Shown: one piece after another, positions 5,370 through 8,427 of the stretch
Position numbering within the stretch: position 1 is the stretch's first letter
Layout of the letters: each line of letters begins with the position of its first letter
DNA from: Bacteroidales bacterium
GTDB taxonomy: Bacteria > Bacteroidota > Bacteroidia > Bacteroidales > F082
Reading direction: 5' to 3'
NCBI GenBank assembly: GCA_029933565.1
Contig: JAOZNY010000050.1
Coordinates: 4,986-13,412 of the forward strand
Length of the DNA: 8,427 nucleotides
The notes under the pieces: model-generated
Told to the model about the DNA's origin: nothing
Database searches by the model: none
Seen by the model: only the letters and a program-made list of their open reading frames with translations
Made by a program: the position numbers and the translations under genes

Positions 5370-8258
5370 TTAAAGGATAATGATTTTTCGAATTATGGAA
5401 CTATTTTGCCCCGAGAATTTAAGAAAATAAATACCTGCTTTTAGACTTGAATTTGTGTTAATCTCTATGGAAGTTCTTGATATTTCAAGTTTGTAAGTCT
5501 GCATTAACTGACCTAAATGGTTTATGATTTCAAGTTTTTTAAATTTGTTATTCCCAATGAAGTTTACAGTTAAACTAGCATTGGAGGGATTTGGAAAAAT
5601 TTGGACTTGCTCGTTATTTATCGGTTCATTTGCAATTCCAACAAATTGGCTAATCTTAATATTATCAATATAAAGTTGATTGCCGTTTGCATTATAACTT
5701 TCAAATGCAAATTTGATATTTGACTTTCCTGCAAATTGGTCAAGATTAACTGAATAGCAATCACTTCCGTACCCTGCTCCACACCAGTCGTCGGCAGTTT
5801 GAGGTATTAGTCCTTCGGTTGTTTGAGCATGGGTTGCAAAACTTCCATTATCATCATCGCCAAGGCTTAACAAACGCGACCAGTTATCTCCACAGTCTTC
5901 TGAAATATAAATAATTAGAGAGTCGGAAACTTGTGAGTAACGTTTAGCATAGGCATGTTCAAATTCAAGGATTGCGTTATTCATTCCTTCTAGGTTGAAG
6001 GATGGTGAGATCAATCTATCGCGCTCGGTAAAACCATAATACTCGAATAAATTAATGCCTACTGCTTTTTGACCGTGTCCACTCCCGGCAACCTGATGAG
6101 GCTCCCATGTAATTTCATCATCAGGATTTTCAACTGTCCAGAATCTTAAACCTAAACCATTTTCAAAATCTTCATTAAAATATGGCTGATATCCTCCGGC
6201 ATGTATTATTTCGAACTCAGTAATTTCTGAGAATCCATTTAAGTTCCAAACCTTTAAACTAGCAGAATATGTGCCGGCAACTTCGAAAACTACTTCCGGG
6301 TTCTGACTGTTTTCGTTGGTGCCATTTACGTAAACTACTGTTGATGGATCGAATTGCCATTCCCATTGAATGGGACTGTATTTTGTTTTGTCGGTAAAAT
6401 GCACTGTCTCGCTGGTGCAGACAATTGTTTTATCATTTTCAAACTCAACTTCTGGAAGAATAGTGGAACTGGTAGTAATGTAGTTTTCCTTTGTTAAAGT
6501 GTCGGAACCATAAATATTTGAGGAGATGAGTTCAACATTGAAGCTACCTTCAGTTTCGTATAATATTTCATCGGGATTTTGTAGAATAGAGTTTACAGGA
6601 TTTGCTCCGGAAAATGTCCAAGCCCAATCAGAAGGGACACCAACACTAAGGTCTGTGAAATCTATCGTTTCCCCAACAGGGATAAGCATATTACTGGCTA
6701 CAAATTCTACATTGGGTTGGAATGAAGGACGCATATAAGCCCACCATGTTCCCCATTTATTATTTGTTGATGCATATTCCTGTATGCACCAAAAATCAAT
6801 ATCGTTAAGTGGGTCGACACTGGTATTTGAATAGTCGCCCCAACGGTTACGACCACCACCATAGGTTTTGTAGTATGGCCCAAGTCCATCTTTGTACTGA
6901 TAATATTCGCGTATGCTGTTGGGTGCATCGTAATGCGATTTATAGGCATATCCGGCACTGGCATATTGTGTTTCAGAAAATACATTGAAACCAATAAAAA
7001 TATCTTCAAGTGAATTGACAGCGATTGTAGGAAATGCAAAACTAAAGAGATTAGTTTCGTCTTCAATACGGCCACGTTCTAAAATCACTCCATCAGTATC
7101 TATGTTCCACCATTGTACTGCTGAGCGAGTTGGGTTATTGGCAGGAAGAAAAACATGATGCACTGCCCAAAGTTTTCCATTACGATAAATAACGTCTTCC
7201 ATGCGTGAGTCAACAGAATTTATCAATTCGCTACTACCAAGTTGTGGAAGGAAGTTGCCATAATCTCCAGCGCCATTTGCCCAGGTGTCGGGAATGCCAA
7301 TAGCCCCTTCGTACTCAAGAATAGGGTTGTTAACCGGGCCTGAGAGTTTAAATTTCTTAATGTAGCCCATTCCATTGTTGCTGCCATTACTAGTACTAAG
7401 AAGGTAGTGGTCTTCAACAACCGTATCGTATGTAATTGATGGTACCAGTGTAAATCCTTCGGATGTAGCAAAGCGAGTAAACTCAACAGTTTCGTCTCCA
7501 TTGTAAACAGCCATTTTATCAAATGTAAAAACAGTGCGGTAGTAATCGCCACCAAACATATTTCCACTAATTGTAATCCATTTTTTATTGAAACCAATGC
7601 TTGGAAAATCGAACCATGTTGTGTTCGATTCGTCAGGATCAATCCAATACATATTCCATTCGCCAAGTGGGTCGGATGTTTGGCTTACTCCTAAATACAG
7701 TTTTGAATCGTTTGAATTTGAGCCACTAGGTGTAACCATTATCCACCTATTATTGTAAGGGTCATAAATTATTTTTGGGTCAAATGTTCCACCATTGCCT
7801 GGCATTGGTTCCCAAAAGGTATTTAAAGAGGTGGTAAAAAGAATGGTGCCCTTTCTATCTTGTATTCTTACACCCTGATTAAGCGTGACCATAAGATTGT
7901 TAGGTCCAACAGTTCCGTTTACGTCTGGTGGAATTGAACCTCCATTGTCGTGAAGGGCAAGGAAAGTAGTGTCAGGTGAAGGAGAAAGTTCCCTGTTAGT
8001 ATTTGGTTTTTTATAACTGCCAATTGGTTCTTCATAAAGTATCTTTGAGTCGCCAAGTTGCCAATCAGGAACCTGCCAGTTTTTGTTTGGAACCTTTATA
8101 TTAATCGATTGACTATTCTCGATTGTTTCTTTAAGATGCTTTACTATTATAGTATGCTTTTTTGAAGTAGTTCCTTTAGTGCCTATAATCTGCTGTGCAG
8201 TAAGTAAATGCACGGAAATAATTGCCAGAATTAAAAATATATATTTGGTCTGATTCAT
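5370..8258 (-). CDS. T9SS-secreted multidomain protein: probable propeller, two PKD, jelly-roll, sorting tail (upstream paralogue)
   Basis: A 962-residue secreted protein, first gene of the pair and paralogous to its neighbour over the whole length. The signal peptide is residues 1-21 (hydrophobic core FLILAIISVHLL, cut TA before Q22). The N-terminal region (about 95-510) carries PPDVNGTVGPN at 110-120, IIYDPYNNRWI at 163-173, TSDPLGEW at 194-201 and NRWGDYSNTSVDP at 471-483. PKD-like domains lie at 515-600 (IPVGETIDFTD, DWAWTFSGA, YETEGSFNVEL) and 601-689. The jelly-roll domain at 690-873 has ERDRLISPSFNL, a full Asp-box SEDCGDNW at 786-793 and DDWCGAGYGSDC at 823-834. The T9SS type A tail is 884-962 (IFPNPSNAS, LGQL, AGIYFLKF, RKIIIL). 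The frame continues upstream to a TTG at 8324, but the extra 22 residues would push the signal peptide inward and overlap an inverted repeat, so I chose the ATG at 8258. Function is unknown; surface binding is an inference. Confidence 0.9.
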   Translation of the reverse strand: MNQTKYIFLILAIISVHLLTAQQIIGTKGTTSKKHTIIVKHLKETIENSQSINIKVPNKNWQVPDWQLGDSKILYEEPIGSYKKPNTNRELSPSPDTTFLALHDNGGSIPPDVNGTVGPNNLMVTLNQGVRIQDRKGTILFTTSLNTFWEPMPGNGGTFDPKIIYDPYNNRWIMVTPSGSNSNDSKLYLGVSQTSDPLGEWNMYWIDPDESNTTWFDFPSIGFNKKWITISGNMFGGDYYRTVFTFDKMAVYNGDETVEFTRFATSEGFTLVPSITYDTVVEDHYLLSTSNGSNNGMGYIKKFKLSGPVNNPILEYEGAIGIPDTWANGAGDYGNFLPQLGSSELINSVDSRMEDVIYRNGKLWAVHHVFLPANNPTRSAVQWWNIDTDGVILERGRIEDETNLFSFAFPTIAVNSLEDIFIGFNVFSETQYASAGYAYKSHYDAPNSIREYYQYKDGLGPYYKTYGGGRNRWGDYSNTSVDPLNDIDFWCIQEYASTNNKWGTWWAYMRPSFQPNVEFVASNMLIPVGETIDFTDLSVGVPSDWAWTFSGANPVNSILQNPDEILYETEGSFNVELISSNIYGSDTLTKENYITTSSTILPEVEFENDKTIVCTSETVHFTDKTKYSPIQWEWQFDPSTVVYVNGTNENSQNPEVVFEVAGTYSASLKVWNLNGFSEITEFEIIHAGGYQPYFNEDFENGLGLRFWTVENPDDEITWEPHQVAGSGHGQKAVGINLFEYYGFTERDRLISPSFNLEGMNNAILEFEHAYAKRYSQVSDSLIIYISEDCGDNWSRLLSLGDDDNGSFATHAQTTEGLIPQTADDWCGAGYGSDCYSVNLDQFAGKSNIKFAFESYNANGNQLYIDNIKISQFVGIANEPINNEQVQIFPNPSNASLTVNFIGNNKFKKLEIINHLGQLMQTYKLEISRTSIEINTNSSLKAGIYFLKFSGQNSSIIRKIIIL

Positions 8259-8299
8259 AGAATAATTTTTTGCAAAGAAAACATCTTTTGGCGAATTTT

Positions 8300-8317
8300 C
8301 ATATTTAAACAAATATG
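8300..8317. promoter_or_regulatory. 18-bp perfect inverted repeat upstream of the secreted-protein pair
   Basis: CATATTT-AAAC-AAATATG has seven-base arms around a four-base centre, centred about 50 bases before the ATG at 8258. It could be an operator or a leader hairpin. On the minus strand CATATTTG (8317-8310) also differs by one base from the TAnnTTTG promoter consensus, so operator and promoter might overlap. No convincing -33 element accompanies it, and AT-rich palindromes of this size arise by chance fairly often. Confidence 0.3.
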
Positions 8318-8370
8318 ACAACAAAAACTACTGTTGAGTTGTTTTGGTTAATGGATTTATGTGTTTGTTG

Positions 8371-8420
8371 GAAGTCGCAGACTTCTATTTATTTGTGGGG
8401 TGAAGATGCAATCTTCACCC
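8371..8420. repeat. pair of related GCA-loop hairpins (REP-like element)
   Basis: Hairpin 1, 8371-8385, is GAAGTC-GCA-GACTTC: six perfect pairs and a three-base loop. Hairpin 2, 8398-8420, has arms GGGTGAAGAT and ATCTTCACCC around the same GCA loop: ten perfect pairs. A 12-base T-rich link separates them. Both share a GAAG..GCA..CTTC core, so they look like diverged copies of one unit. They lie at the window's right edge, upstream of the secreted-protein pair. The element may continue past base 8427. The rest of 8259-8370 contains no gene that I can see. Confidence 0.85.
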
Positions 8421-8427
8421 AGTTCAA

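Noticed and set aside
6707..7075. 122-codon minus-strand open frame in the same gene
   Set aside because: It lies over the RWGDY region of the real protein in a shifted frame, has no domain or start-site support, and the real frame is unbroken there, so it is not evidence of a frameshift.
7223..7666. 147-codon minus-strand open frame inside the upstream secreted-protein gene
   Set aside because: It overlaps a well-supported coding frame with intact domain motifs in another frame, has no recognisable motif, and reads as low-complexity hydrophobic sequence typical of a shifted frame.
8259..8324. N-terminal extension of the upstream secreted protein to a TTG start
   Set aside because: The extra 22 residues precede an ordinary signal peptide and overlap an inverted repeat; the ATG at 8258 is the better start.

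Overview
The window looks like chromosome of a member of the Bacteroidota with a type IX secretion system (T9SS). The evidence is a pair of large proteins ending in T9SS type A sorting tails, exported proteins whose signal peptides are cut just before glutamine, AT-rich spacers, no obvious Shine-Dalgarno sites, candidate TAnnTTTG promoter boxes, and a thioredoxin-like lipid-phase-independent TlpA type protein typical of the phylum. The Marinilabiliales/Bacteroidales part of the phylum seems likely, but that is an inference from style and not a measured placement.

All five genes lie on the minus strand, so transcription runs right to left. From the right edge: a spacer with two related hairpins (8371-8420) and an 18-bp inverted repeat just upstream of the first gene; a 962-residue secreted protein (5370-8258); 13 bp later its full-length paralogue of 968 residues (2450-5356); a 175-bp spacer with three copies of a palindromic repeat; rsmE, for 16S rRNA m3U1498 methylation (1570-2274); a 296-bp spacer with a roughly 120-bp imperfect inverted repeat built from CTTTGCG heptamers; a DUF4159 protein (626-1273) that may be read from a leaderless transcript; and, after a 155-bp spacer with a candidate promoter, a TlpA/ResA-type thioredoxin gene running off the left edge.

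The two large proteins form a tandem duplicated operon. Each has a signal peptide, a long N-terminal domain of probable beta-propeller type with PPDxxGxVGPN and RWGDY motifs, two PKD-like domains, a jelly-roll (MAM/CUB-like) domain with an Asp-box-like motif and a WCGAG motif, and a T9SS tail. They should end up on the cell surface or in the medium. Their job is unknown; domain content suggests adhesion or polymer binding, with no catalytic motif that I can recognise. The rsmE-DUF4159 part is housekeeping and looks ordinary.

The most unusual non-coding feature is that three of the four longer spacers each carry a different family of palindromic repeat. Two of the hairpins differ by paired, compensating changes, which suggests that the folded form matters. 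I see no CRISPR array, tRNA, rRNA, transposase or clear defence system. I found nothing that I would call a new biological system; the paralogous secreted pair and the repeats are the items most worth following.
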